A DNA stretch of 64,000 nucleotides from Trametes villosa (Eukaryota; Basidiomycota; Agaricomycetes; Polyporales; Polyporaceae). Below are positions 11,198 through 21,932 of the stretch, in pieces (within the stretch, counting starts at the first letter, position 1; the number at the start of each line of letters is the position of its first letter). The notes beneath the pieces are model-generated. The model was given only the letters and a program-made list of their open reading frames with translations. It made no database searches and had not been told where the DNA came from. The translations under genes and the position numbers were made by a program. Location: NCBI GenBank assembly GCA_002964805.2, contig PUDQ02000080.1, positions 62,001 to 126,000 on the forward strand. The letters run 5' to 3'.

Positions 11198-14100
11198 TTA
11201 CGATTGATGAGGAACGAAGAAATCGTTTCTTATGGGGTGAGCTCCCAGCCAAAATGTGTGACGCCAAGTTGACCCCGTGGGAAAAATATTTTGAGACTCA
11301 GCTAATCCAACCTTAGATTTGAAATAAGCGCCTTAGAGAACTTCCGCATACAAACTTGGGGTTAGGGTCACAGTCCATTAGAAACTTTAGGGTTAGAGAC
11401 TAGATCATGCACACTGCCACCCTGACTGCTTGCTAGCCTTGCTCTAATGCTCACTGCTGGGCGCCTGTGTAACCCTAGGTGGCACAGCACGGGCAATCAC
11501 TCTCCCCATTACTGTTTGAAGCCACAAGGTATGCTACTAATGCTTTTATAAGGGGTATACACATTGATTACATATCAGGAGTATGGCAATAATGGTGACA
11601 TACTATCATTCCATGCTGAGATTAGGAAGTGTTTCTTCATGACCATACTTCAGTCACAAGATGTGATCTTGCTCCAACAGCTCGATTGGTAACTGTACCA
11701 ACATCTTACACTGTATCTTCATATATACTGAGGTCTTTACAACACAGTATTACAGTCAATGCCTCTCTGGCTGCTCATTCAATGATAGGACATCAAATTG
11801 TGCATAACCATGCAGCTTTAAGGCTTATGCTGAGAGGATGTACACTAATCAGTTAGAGCCTGAAACCAACCTCCTAATGACATATAACACATGCATTTTA
11901 GATACAAATTGAAGGAGGTATGGGCAATACATTGCTCACTGTCTCTCATTGGGTGCTTATAAGTGCTCTTGTGCCACATACAGGCAGCAGTGATGATTCA
12001 AGTCAGCATTAAAAACCACCATTAGATAGTCCTCAAGAATGCCTTCCTAATGGTATACTGCACCTGTAGTTTGAGCAAAAACTGGATTTGCTGTGGCCAA
12101 AAACCTGCAGGACAATCTAGACCCTTGGGTGCTAGCACTGCTTCAAAATAAGTAAAACCCCTTTAGCGCAGTAACTAGAGGTCATAGAGCCACAAAAACA
12201 ATTACGTCAGGTAGCCCTTGACCACTAGTGTATTATGGAGCAAAGATATACACCATTCAGTAAGGAGACTACTGTGTAAACAGCGATTTACTGCTTTTTT
12301 GCTTGTATGAATAAGACTTCAATGGTTTAAAGGGACAGAGGGGTGCTTGTATCACAATTACACCTCTAGCTACCTTTCAAACCTAAGCGGGATCTAATGA
12401 GATTATACTGGTCAGTTCAAATTGACTGTACACTGATGTACAGACTTGATAAATGGTTTATATGCCCATCAGACAAAATATTGTGGAGAATATGTTGGTC
12501 AATGATACATATAAATACCCCCATGTTGTTGAGGTCAGAAGCACCTTCCTAACGGTATATCACACATCCCATTTGAAGCAAAACTGGGGGAGCAGTGGCC
12601 AAAAGACCCAGAGGAGGGGGCAATAATGTAAGCTGTGGCTGAGAACAAACAAGTACAAAGCGGGAGGCACGACAACGCGGATTCGCGTCGGCGTGCCTCC
12701 CGCTTTGTACATGTTTGGCTCCCAACACAAATGCTTCCATTTTGGGCCACTGGATAGTCCAAATATCATGTATCATATGTCATTAGAAAGCTATGATTGA
12801 CCAGAATACAATGGTGTACAAATGGTGATGTAGTATTTACCATAGCAGTCATGGTTAGAACTTCAATTTCCCATTAGTGCCACAATTCAGCCACATTCAG
12901 CTTCTATGGTTCATACCTCAGTGCAATGTGCACAAACCCCCGAAGAATTATATACCATTGGATTCAGCTTTTTAATGTCTACCTAATGGGACATGCAATT
13001 TGTTGTAAGGGTGATCACAGGCTGCATAAATGCTCAAATTGTGCTTAAAATGACAGCACTGTATAGTATATTCAATTGGTCCAGGGTTTTCAGCATGATA
13101 CTGTGACCTAGTCAATGAAACACCTCCTGTGGTGCGCTAGGCAGACAAATGCTGAGGTGTTACATGCTGTTGAATGTATTATATCAAGAGGGAAGGAGGG
13201 AGACTGATGTCAGCTTTGGTCTTGTTTGGCTCTTCACACATATTCCTTTGTATCTCTAGCACTAGTAGTCCAAATGAAATGAAATAAGTGTTGTCAGGAA
13301 GCTATCTATGAGCTGGATCACCCTGTGTAAAAAGTGAGGGGTGATGTCCACTACAGCACTGTCTAACAGTGCTGCAATTACCCATTAGTGCCACACTTCA
13401 GCCACATCCTGTTTCTCTGGCTAATATCATAGTACTTCATGCACTAACCTCCAGAGTGTTATATGTGATCAAATAAAGCTTTTCAGAGGGCTGAAAAACA
13501 TCAGTAGTGTTAGATCACCCCCTGTACAGATCAAGTCAATATATCTAACTCCTGCTGCCACAAATTGTCTTGCAGATGAAATGTATATAAGAAGGTTCTT
13601 TCATCAATGTAGTCATGAGCTATGGCAGATAGTGGAGATAGGAAGGAAAGTCAATGAATACACTGGAGCTACTAATTTCACAAGCTACCTTGCATGTATA
13701 TTGCAGCTCAGGCTGTTTGGTATGTTAAGCAATCTAACAATGTAACACTTCTGTTAACCTCACTTTGCTACACCCATTTGAGATATCTATAGTTGGAGAG
13801 GGTTCATTGAATCACTTGGACAATGTATAGACCAGGATAATAAACCAAGAAGCAGGCTGCATCATTGGGAGAAGCTTAAATCAGTTTATGCACACGCACT
13901 CCAGCTCTGTGACAGCACCTCAGACTTGTAATTACTATCTATTGGTGAATAGCTGCTGTGATTGGTCTTAATGAATGCTCAAACACTAATATTGCTTTCA
14001 AGCAAGTTGGTTTATTGTGTGTTCTGAGATATGAAGATATGGGCAATAGAGACAGACCTCCTATGCTAGGGTACCTACCCACGAGAGGATAATGCTGAGA

Positions 14101-14476
14101 CATATCTCTAATCAGATACAGATAAATTAGATCAGCTGCTAGTAATGCTGTAAGGGCTATGGCGTAAGAGAGTAATTGCTGCAACTGACATGCATGTTAA
14201 CTCAACCAGTGCGGTCCTCCGTGTACACTGCTTGTCCAGTACATAAGACAGTAAATTTGCTTAATAGCCTCAAGTGAGTATCATCTGGTGTTGCTAATCC
14301 AGAAATCATGCAGATTTCAATCAACATTATGTTGTGAGTGGTGCTTTGTGGTCCAATTCAGATAGTGCAATGTTTGCAGTAACTATTAATTGTGCCAAGA
14401 AGTGTTTATATCTAATAAAAATACTCTACAACATCTCATCAATCGGATATGCCAGTATTGGCCCTCTCCCCCCAAG
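11198..14476 (+). mobile_element. ATIR-family element, complete reference copy
   Basis: This copy is 3279 bp from TTACGATTGATGAGG to CCCCCAAG. Subterminal TCATCAATCGG near 14439 is the inverted partner of the 5' CGATTGATGA. A GCCA-GTAT-TGGC stem-loop follows about 20 nt before the end. Excising it joins GCTAGCAGGATGG to TTAGGAG, as in uninterrupted family members. The 5' 300 bp hold GGGTTAGGG and TTTAGGGTTAG motifs. The interior is made of diverged modules with the recurring phrase CTAAYGGTATA-CACATG-AACTGG-GGCCAA. No ORF is credible, so it is non-autonomous. The asymmetric inverted repeat plus 3' stem-loop resembles Helentron/Helitron2-like elements; that class assignment is inference. Confidence 0.8.
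12653..12710. repeat. Perfect hairpin, site beta, 'flip' orientation
   Basis: The 19-bp perfect arms 12653-12671 and 12692-12710 surround a 20-nt centre ACAACGCGGATTCGCGTCGG, which itself has a CGCG-GATT-CGCG inner stem. Flanks are GAGAACAAAC on the left and ATGTTTGGCT on the right. Confidence 0.9.
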
Positions 14477-14858
14477 TTAGGAGAAGGATATGTCCACATA
14501 GTCTAAACAGAGAAATGCTCTAAGTTACACCAATGTGCAGTTTTTCTGGGAGAGTTGTGTGCCCTATTACTTGGATGTGAGTATACACTCCTATAATTCA
14601 AATACTAACATGATGGCTCAAAACAACACTGGGTTTTCACCTACTTCTGAATGTATCTTGCTGCTGAGGTGTAGAGTTTTTTTTTTTTGACATATAGAGG
14701 CATTTCAAGGTTCTTTTGACATTGACACCACCTACCAATGCACAACATTAGCCCTTGAGTGTACTGAAGGGGGTATGTGAGTACTGTTGACACATGATGG
14801 AAATCTTGTGCATTATTCCATCAATTGGACATGCCAGTATTGGCCCTCTCCCCCCAAG

Positions 14859-15384
14859 TTCAATGTAGGCCGTCAACTGCGCTTCGGAAGATAGGACCGT
14901 CCACACAGCCCGACCGCCACTAGCTTCCAACGCAGCAGCCGATGCGTCCGCGATCAGCTTCTCGAGGGCCCTCGCAGAAGACTCCCCAGGCTCGCCAAGA
15001 TGGTTCTGTTCAAGCCTGATGCTGCTGAGAGCGAAGGCTGGGGCTCAAGTTGACAGACAACAAACTGTGGTCCAAGTTGAGCTGCTGAATACATTACATG
15101 AAGAACGACCTGTATCTCACCTGTGGTCCAAGTTGAGCTGCTGAGGAAAGCAGACGGCGAGGACCGCAGGGAGGACGAGGCATGGGCCAAATATCCGACA
15201 ACAAAAGCATTTAGTAAGCGAGCTATGGAGGAAGCGAAATAAGCGCTGTGAAGCATTCAGTAGCAAAACCCAGAAGGCTGAGAGTTCAATTCCAGCTGGT
15301 GCCGGCGCATTTGTGAGCGCCGGCGCCCACAAAGTCTAGAATAGGAAGGAGGCACCGCGCGCGAGCGCTGTGCAGAGTCTGAAG
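14859..15384 (-). pseudogene. Agaricomycete TE-associated protein, N-terminal remnant
   Basis: On the minus strand the frame LIADASAAALEASGG, VLSSEAQLTAYIE runs into the ATIR insertion at 14858 and continues in frame as QFSAASTTLGKALYEAL on the other side (9136 downward). Further upstream, to about 15384, the sequence is coding-like in composition, but the frame breaks. The other strand also offers a frame (EDRREDEAWAKYPTTKAF), so exon structure there is unresolved. It contains a 24-bp duplication at 15065-15144. Confidence 0.5.
15065..15144 (+). repeat. 24-bp direct duplication flanking a 32-bp filler
   Basis: CTGTGGTCCAAGTTGAGCTG with its following CTGA occurs at 15065-15088 and again at 15121-15144. 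The 32 bp between them (starting ATACATTACATGAAGA) resemble an ATIR-family phrase seen near 4005 (GCATTACATGAAGA followed by ATCTCAGCTGTGG). Confidence 0.6.
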
Positions 15385-17724
15385 TCAAACGGACGCAAAG
15401 AACGCGAAGAATCACCACATTCAACACAAAAATGATGGAGCACCGTTTGGGGGCATCAATATGATTTTTGCAGGAGACTTTGCCCAGCTGCCCCCCACCA
15501 TGAGCGGCAATGCATTATATTCACACAAGGTTGGCCGGGTCATCCACCGCACCCACAGCCATGCACAGCAGCAAGCCTCCATTGGCAAGGCACTGTGGCA
15601 TCAGTTCACCACCATGGTCATATTGAGAGAGAGTATGCGGCAGCGGTCCCAGGGTGCGAATGATGCCAAGCTCAGAACAGCATTGGAAAATCTCAGATAT
15701 AAATCCTGCACACCTGAGGACATTCAGCTTCTCCAATCTCGTGTTGCAGGCCGTGGTCCAGGGAGACCCAAACTAAACCAGCCATGCTTCCGCAATGTGT
15801 CTATTATCACAGCCTGGAATACCCACAGAGACAAGATCAATGAGCTGGGCTGCGAGCGGTTTGCAAGGGAAAATGGCCAGCCTCTGACTGCCTTTTATTC
15901 TGTTGACAAGCTGTCTGCCAGCAATGACGATGAAGCAACCAAAAAGCAGAGGAGGCAGACTATGAATCCCAGGCGCTCTACCAATATTCTGAGCCCTGAA
16001 CTCCAGGACTGCCTGTGGAATCTCTCACATACCCTGACAGACCACCTGCCTGGCAAGCTCACACTGTGTGTTGGGATGCCAGTGATGATTAAAATCAATG
16101 AAGCGACAGAGTGCTGCGTGACCAATGGTGCGGAGGGAGTGGTGGTAGGCTGGAAGTCCAGACCCATCAGCGAAGACAAGGAGACACTGGAGACATTATT
16201 TGTGAAGCTTACTGCTGCACCTACTCCGGTGAAACTGGAAGGACTCCCAGAAAATGTAGTGCCCATCAGCCACTAGTCGCGCAAGATCAGATGCAAGATG
16301 CCCAATGGAAATTTTCTGTCCATCTCCCGGGACCAGGTGTCTGTGATTCCCAACTTTGCCATGACAGACTTCGGTTCCCAGGGGCGCACCCGGCCGCACA
16401 ATGTGTGTGATTTACAGAATTGCCGCTCGCATCAGTCAATATACACGTGCCTGTCCAGGGGATCCACTTATAATGGGACTATTATTGTGCAGCCCTTTGA
16501 CCCACGGAAGCTGACTGGGGGAATAGCAGGAAGTCTGCGCCAGGAGTTCAGTGAGCTTGAACTGCTGGATGAGATAACCAAACTGCGCTACAGGGGCAAG
16601 ATTTCACCCACAGTCACTGGCATCACACGCAATGAGCTGGTCCATTCATTCAGACAGTGGAAGGGTGAAAAATTTATGCCCAAGACAATGCATGCTGCCC
16701 TGACTTGGAATGCCAATGACCCTTTCCCAGTTGAAGACGTCCAAAGTGATGCACCGTGGCAGGTGATTGAAAAATCTATACCCAAGGATAAAAAGCAGCC
16801 CAAGCCAACAGAAATTCAGGATCCCCAGACTAAGACATCTGGATACATTGCAGCAAAGGGCACGCAAGCCCTGACAGCTGTAAGCAACACCATTTATAAG
16901 AAAGCAACAAGCGGAAAAGGGAGGAAGATTCTGATGATGTGGTTGCTCCAAAAAAAGTGCGTGGCGAAGAGTCAGCTCCCAGAGTCAGCCTGGTTGGATT
17001 CAAGTGGGACAGTGCCAACTACAGCTGTGCGTATGACAGCATTCTCACAATACTGCTCACAGTTTTTAATGAGTGTAAGCAGCAGTGGGGTGAAATAATG
17101 CCTGCACAAAATTTGCTGCTGTCCAAAATTACTGAAGGCTTCAACTGCAATTCTACAAATATTGGTTACTACACAACAGCAATCAGGCAGTCAGTCAGAG
17201 ATATTCTCCATGCCCAGGATCCTGAAAGTTATCCTAATGGACCAGTTGGAACTGACATCTATGCCCTTGTGAGAGAGCTGCTGCAAGCCTCTGAAGACAC
17301 CCAGACCCAATATTATGCATGTCAATCATGCCATTATTCTAGCGAGGCTGAGGGTGCGAGCAATATTCTCTGGGACACCTCTAAGCAGATCTGGAAGAAC
17401 AGCTTGTACAAAGGAGGGTCATACAAGGGCCAGAGTATTACTGCCTGGACGGGCGCCATCTTCAACCAGAAGACAAGCCAGATATGCCCCCAGTGTGAGC
17501 GGCCATTGCACCAGTGCATAAAGTATGAGACTGCCCCTGCTTTTGTGGCATTCAATATCCACAATGTCAAGGCAGAGATCTGCGCTGAAGTCACCTTGCC
17601 AGACCATGTAGATAGATATAGGCTGTGTGGGTTGATTTACTTTGGCAAGTTTCACTTCACATGCCGTGTAGTGGACAAACATGGTGATATGTATGGTTCC
17701 ACGATGGAAGGCCATAGAACTTGA
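15385..17724 (+). pseudogene. Helitron helicase C-terminal half plus protease-like domain
   Basis: It resumes the helicase broken at 7315: APFGGINMIFAGDFAQLPP, then a block of PIF1 C-terminal motifs to IPNFAMTDFGSQGRTRPHN. An in-frame TAG stands at 16274-16276 within otherwise collinear sequence, and a frameshift lies near 16915-16925, after which the frame reads DSDDVVAPKKVRGEE. The last part has NYSCAYDSILTIL, the nucleophile-Cys region of a papain-like (OTU/USP-type) domain found at the C-terminus of agaricomycete Helitron proteins. It ends at 17724, overlapping the convergent gene. Truncated 5' end, 8-kb insertion, stop and frameshift make it a pseudogene. Confidence 0.8.
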
Positions 17725-20444
17725 GCCGTTCGGCCTGGTAGCTTGCAGCAGCCCAAAGTGAAGCAAGCTGAACACTGTACTCCGTCGAGTACTGTACGGG
17801 TTTGCCGAAGTGGTGAAGGACTTGATATATGGTGCGGTGAGCAGTCAGCTGGTTCTCGGCGAGGAGGTTGCGGTTGCTGTCTGCCACCCTGATGCTCTCA
17901 TCGAGGTCCTTGAAGAACACCTGAAGCTGAGGCAGGTTGAACTTGTTCAAGAATGCGTCGTGGGCTTGGATGATTTAGTTGACAGAATAAATGATTTAAA
18001 ATATATATATACACACGCTTTGGGGGAGCCAGTAGAGGGCCTTTATTAACCATTGTGTGTGCCGTGTCGTACAGAGTGGTTTCTGTCTCAGTGTTAGACA
18101 ACAATATTATAAGCAAGCAAAAAAATACTGTACCCGTCTCGTCGTCAATGTTCATGGATTCAACATCTAAGGGAATATAATGAGTTGGTGGCGCAGGGAC
18201 AGTAATCAATACATACCTGCATTCAGTGCCTCACTCTCAGAATGTCTCACCAGGTTGGCAAACTGGCAGCCAGTGAGGAGCGGTAGTGCTTTATGCCCCT
18301 TAGCCTTTGCCTTTGCCTTGGACGTCCCACCGTGGCGGGTGGTCTTGTAGTCCGAGTGGGAGTCAGACTCATCCACCCCATCCACCTCCTCCTTGGAGTC
18401 AATGACCTGGGTAGCGGTGTTGACAGTCTCTAAGTCTATTATATAGCATCAGTAGGAGTCAAAATCATTTAAATAAACTGCACGCACCATGCATCACCGC
18501 CAAAGGTACGTCTGCCGATGATTCTGACGCACGACGCGAACACTTGGAAGCACATACACTGTTGCGCCGCCCTGGGACATGCAAAGAGGAAGCGTCCTTA
18601 GGCAGTGGAGGATTGTGAAACTTTATGGACCATATTGTTTGAATACGGCCCTTGGTGTTCAGCGCAGTGAGGTCTGGTACATAAACCAGTAAATATATGT
18701 TATATTGATATAAGCTCTAACACTCACCGTCATTCTCTCGTCCACACTTTCTACTCTTCTTGCTGCCTTGCTGAGTCCCTACCACACACACTTTGCCTGC
18801 CTTGGGTCAGCAGCATGTATGAAATTTTATGTACAGGCACTTACCTTTCCCTACGTTCGAGGTGCCACCCACCTGCGCGTCGGCACCAGCCAGAGGCTCC
18901 CCAGAGTTCCAGAGGTCAGAGTCCACAAGCTCAGGGAAGAAGCGAAGTTTGTGCTGAATAGCGTCGTCCCAGATTTTAGTAATCTCAGCGCGGGTGCAGC
19001 CATAGGCTTCCGAGTGTGCAGTCTTTCCAGGCGCAAGATCCCAGTCATCAAGCACCGTGCGCTCCCCGGATACGGGATCCGTGTAGCTGATACACTGAAG
19101 GAGACGGGTAGGATCGAAACTTGCCTGCAAGTGGGGCGGAACATCACGCAGGACTGTGGCCGCAAGCTGAACGAGCGAACACCCAAGGAAGTTCATCAGA
19201 GAGTCCGGCGTGGTGAGAGCTCTAGAACTGCCCACTTACTGAGGATCCATGGCTTCGCGCGGCAGCGCCAAGGCCACCTTCTCAGAGACATTGGCGAGCG
19301 CGTACTTGCCATGCGCATAGAACACAGCGCTCGTCGGGTATGAGATGATGACGACACGGTACGAGCGTGGATCAGGAAGAGCACCACGCCGAGCAGTGGG
19401 AGGGAAACCACCGTGCCTGTGACGCCCCGAGAAGCAGCACGAGACAAACCCCTTGAGGCGGATGTAAACACCGAACGTCAAAAGCACGAAGATGCCAGGG
19501 TTCTCGTTAGCGCGAAGGTCGCTGCAGGCCATGAGCTGGGAGTACGCAGTGAGAGTGTCACCGCGATCCTGATGGACGCCACCGAAGTGGCCTAGATCAG
19601 ATTCATCAGCGAACTCAGCCGCTAAAGCCGGTCAGCCAATGTACAAGGGCATGGGAATATATAGGCAACGTACCAGCCTCAACCGCGTCAGATGTCTTGG
19701 CGGGTGAGAGGTTCAGCTGCATCGTCGAGAAATAGTAATTCTCTCGGGACCCGATGCGGGGGAAGTTGAGAGCCTCGGCTCTCTGACGAAGACGATGGGC
19801 TTCTTGAGGTGCCCCCAGCTCCATCGCTCGCACCCCGATCTTGGTTGTTGCCTAAATATAATCATTGAGTCAAAATTACGGAGCATCTGATGGGGACTCA
19901 GGATCCCACCGTCAAGCTTCGCGCCGGGAGACGGGCCGGTGAGCTTGCGGGGAACTTGATGAGATACCGCGATCGTAGAGCAGCGCCGCGCGTTCTCCAC
20001 GCAGACGGCCTGAGGGTCCCGTTCCCAAGCTACACCACCGGTCCACACACTGTCCTTCAACTCCGCCTTCTGTGGAGAGCGCTTCTCGTCAGGGCCGAGG
20101 ATCTCTGCCTGCACAGCCCAAACTTCGGCAATGTCTTCTGGAGGAAAACACGCCCTGCGCATGGTTAGGTGTGATTCATTAAATATACTAGATATCCTAC
20201 TTTAGTATACGCCATCCAACCAGTACATCCTCCACTCCCTCGTTCTCAGGGTTGATACTTCGGGATATGAGGCAGTCGCCTTCGTCGAGTTCCAGAAACC
20301 CTACAAGTCATAACATCAATAAACAGTCATACATAAATATAGACACATACCGGATAGCGCTATACCCTCATCGGTGCCCTCCGGCATCTGTACACCGTTG
20401 AGGAACGCATTGTATTTACGTAGACCAGGACGAGAAGTGTCCAT
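17690..20444 (-). CDS. Multi-exon orphan protein, recurrent in agaricomycetes, possibly degraded
   Basis: The start ATG at 20444 gives MDTSRPGLRKYNAFLNGV. Good splice sites connect most blocks: 20444-20351, 20300-20211, about 20162-19870, about 19833-19670 (MELGAPQEAHRLRQRAEAL), about 19626-19234 (NPGIFVLLTFGVYIRLKGF, GRHRHGGF), about 19216-18851 (DDWDLAPGKTAHSEAYG), then four small acidic/basic exons and a last exon at about 17975-17690 (FLNKFNLPQLQVFFKDLDES, QYSTEYSVQLASLWAAAS). Two junctions near 20190 and 19870 do not keep phase, and a TAA follows MDPQ at about 19233. No domain is recognised. It converges on the Helitron 3' end and may have been truncated by it. Confidence 0.5.
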
Positions 20445-20660
20445 GGGAACTATATATATTTTGCACGAGATGCTACTACCTTTCTAGTTAGCAACAGCAC
20501 CTGCAGTGCTATGAGTGGTCTTGGTGAAGCTGGGGGCTTGAGGTGTTCGTAGTTAGCGTGCTGCAGTAGCGAGAGAGAGGACAAGAGCTCGAGCAACTGG
20601 CTCAGCGTACGCGCATCCGCCTCCCTGCAGCCTTGCGTGCCACCAAGACCAAACACGACC

Positions 20661-20711
20661 AAAGCGGGAATTCGTGTTGTCGTGCCTCCCGCTTTATACA
20701 TGTTTGGCTCC
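20661..20711. repeat. Isolated beta-type hairpin outside any ATIR copy, 'flop' orientation
   Basis: AAAGCGGGA and TCCCGCTTT arms surround ATTCGTGTTGTCGTGCC, followed by ATACATGTTTGGCTCC. Only the hairpin and about 11 bp of the right-hand family flank are present. The sequence on both sides is unrelated (a coding-like stretch GCREADARTLSQLLELLS on the minus strand to its left, GC-rich DNA to its right). Confidence 0.65.
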
Positions 20712-20894
20712 AATGAGCTCCGACCGCTCACTTTCTTTTTTTTGTAGGCGGGATCCGGCGGAGCCCGAACGGTGGCCGGGACTGGGGGTCGGAGCTCAAA
20801 CCTGGAGGTGGCTAAACGAGTTTCAGCGACCTCCAAGGGAGCTCCATCCCCCTGTGCTCACCCTCACCGTACGAGGGTGGGTACTCACAGCACC

Positions 20895-21300
20895 CATGCC
20901 CGGAGCCCCCACACGTCCTGCGCCCTCACCAGGCCGGCCTGCGCGCCACGCAGCGCGCAGGTCGACTCGGCGAGGGGGCGGGGTGCTTGGTACACCCGCC
21001 CTCGGCCCCTCCCTCCCTCCCTCCTCCTCACCCTCACCCCGCCGCTCGGTGCCACAAGAGCACTAAGAACCGCGAGACGAGCACTTCGTGTGCTCGTCTT
21101 GCTGCCCCGTGCCCCCGCACGTCCTGTGCCCTCACCAGGCCGGCCAGCACGGAGCACGCTGCGAGGTGTGCTGACCAACTTGGTGAGGGGGCAGGGTGCT
21201 CGACACATCTGCCCCGTCCACCTCCCTTGCCTGTGCACCCCCGTCCCGCTCTCGCCCACCCTCGCTTTCGTTCCCCCCGGCCGTCTCCCGTTGTCGCCTG
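20895..21300. repeat. GC-rich diverged tandem duplication
   Basis: Two blocks about 210 bp apart share GCCCCCACACGTCCTG / GCCCCCGCACGTCCTG, then GCCCTCACCAGGCCGGCC, then GAGGGGGCRGGGTGCT and CTCCCT-rich runs. Long open frames on both strands here are a by-product of GC-rich, stop-poor sequence. A 10-bp-arm hairpin (AGACGAGCAC, loop TTCGT) lies at 21075-21099. Confidence 0.65.
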
Positions 21301-21932
21301 ATGTAATTACCTACAGTACATAGACATACTATATGAATGATAGAATGCATCTTATTGCAACAATCAGGAGGAACTGTAGGAGAATCAGAATGTCATAAAG
21401 GTTATAATTTAAGCCCCCGCAAGCCAGAAGAACGTGTCCGCGCGAGGTGTACAGCCCCCCAGCAGCCACAAATTATATACCGTTGTGATCCCCTCATTTA
21501 GGGCTCTCCAATGGTACCACTCTCGAGCAGGGGCGTGGAGGACAAAAAAATTACAAACTTCATGATTTAAGGCTGTAGAGGCTCAAAGAATGTCTTTGCA
21601 CGGGACGTACAGCACCAACAGGCCACAAATCATATATCGTTGTGATCACCTGATTCAGTTTGCTCCAACGGTATCACTCCCAAGCTGGGGCATGTAGGTT
21701 TTAGAGTGCATGATCTTCAAACATTTCGCCCTTCCAGCCACTGAGCCCCACCTTTTATGGGGCCAAGGCCTACTCTTGCATCACTCTATTGATGTCCCGT
21801 GAGCAGTGCCATCATGTGGCCTCCTGCAGGCAAGTCATTGCCAAGACTTTCTGCAATTTGCAATTCATGTTGGGTGCAGTGCGATGTGATGCAAAGTCTG
21901 TCTAAACCTTTGGTTGCTTTTCAACTTCTCCT
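21301..21932. repeat. Non-coding, diverged duplicate of about 130 bp
   Basis: Two related blocks (about 21417-21545 and 21580-21700) share TGTACAGC/CGTACAGC, GCCACAAAT, ATAYCGTTGTGATC and a CAAYGGTAYCACTC phrase. The remainder directly upstream of the F-box-like gene shows nothing I can name beyond its promoter region. Confidence 0.5.

Larger units (their letters stand above)
9137..14858 (+). mobile_element. ATIR-family element (outer copy) inserted in a TE gene
   Basis: Its 5' terminus (TTACAATTGATGAGG) is at 9137 and its 3' terminus (stem-loop at 14833-14844, then CCAAG) ends at 14858. Removing 9137-14858 joins ATTG to TTCAATG. That restores an uninterrupted minus-strand reading frame (TAYIE followed by QFSAAS), so this is an insertion at a TT with no target-site duplication. 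A second complete copy (11198-14476) lies inside it. The outer copy alone is about 2.4 kb and thus internally deleted. It contains an alpha-type hairpin at 10270-10305. Confidence 0.8.

Noticed and set aside
20772..21323. Long Pro/Arg/Ser-rich frames on both strands
   Set aside because: They lie in a GC-rich duplicated tract with polypyrimidine runs and show no domain or splice logic.
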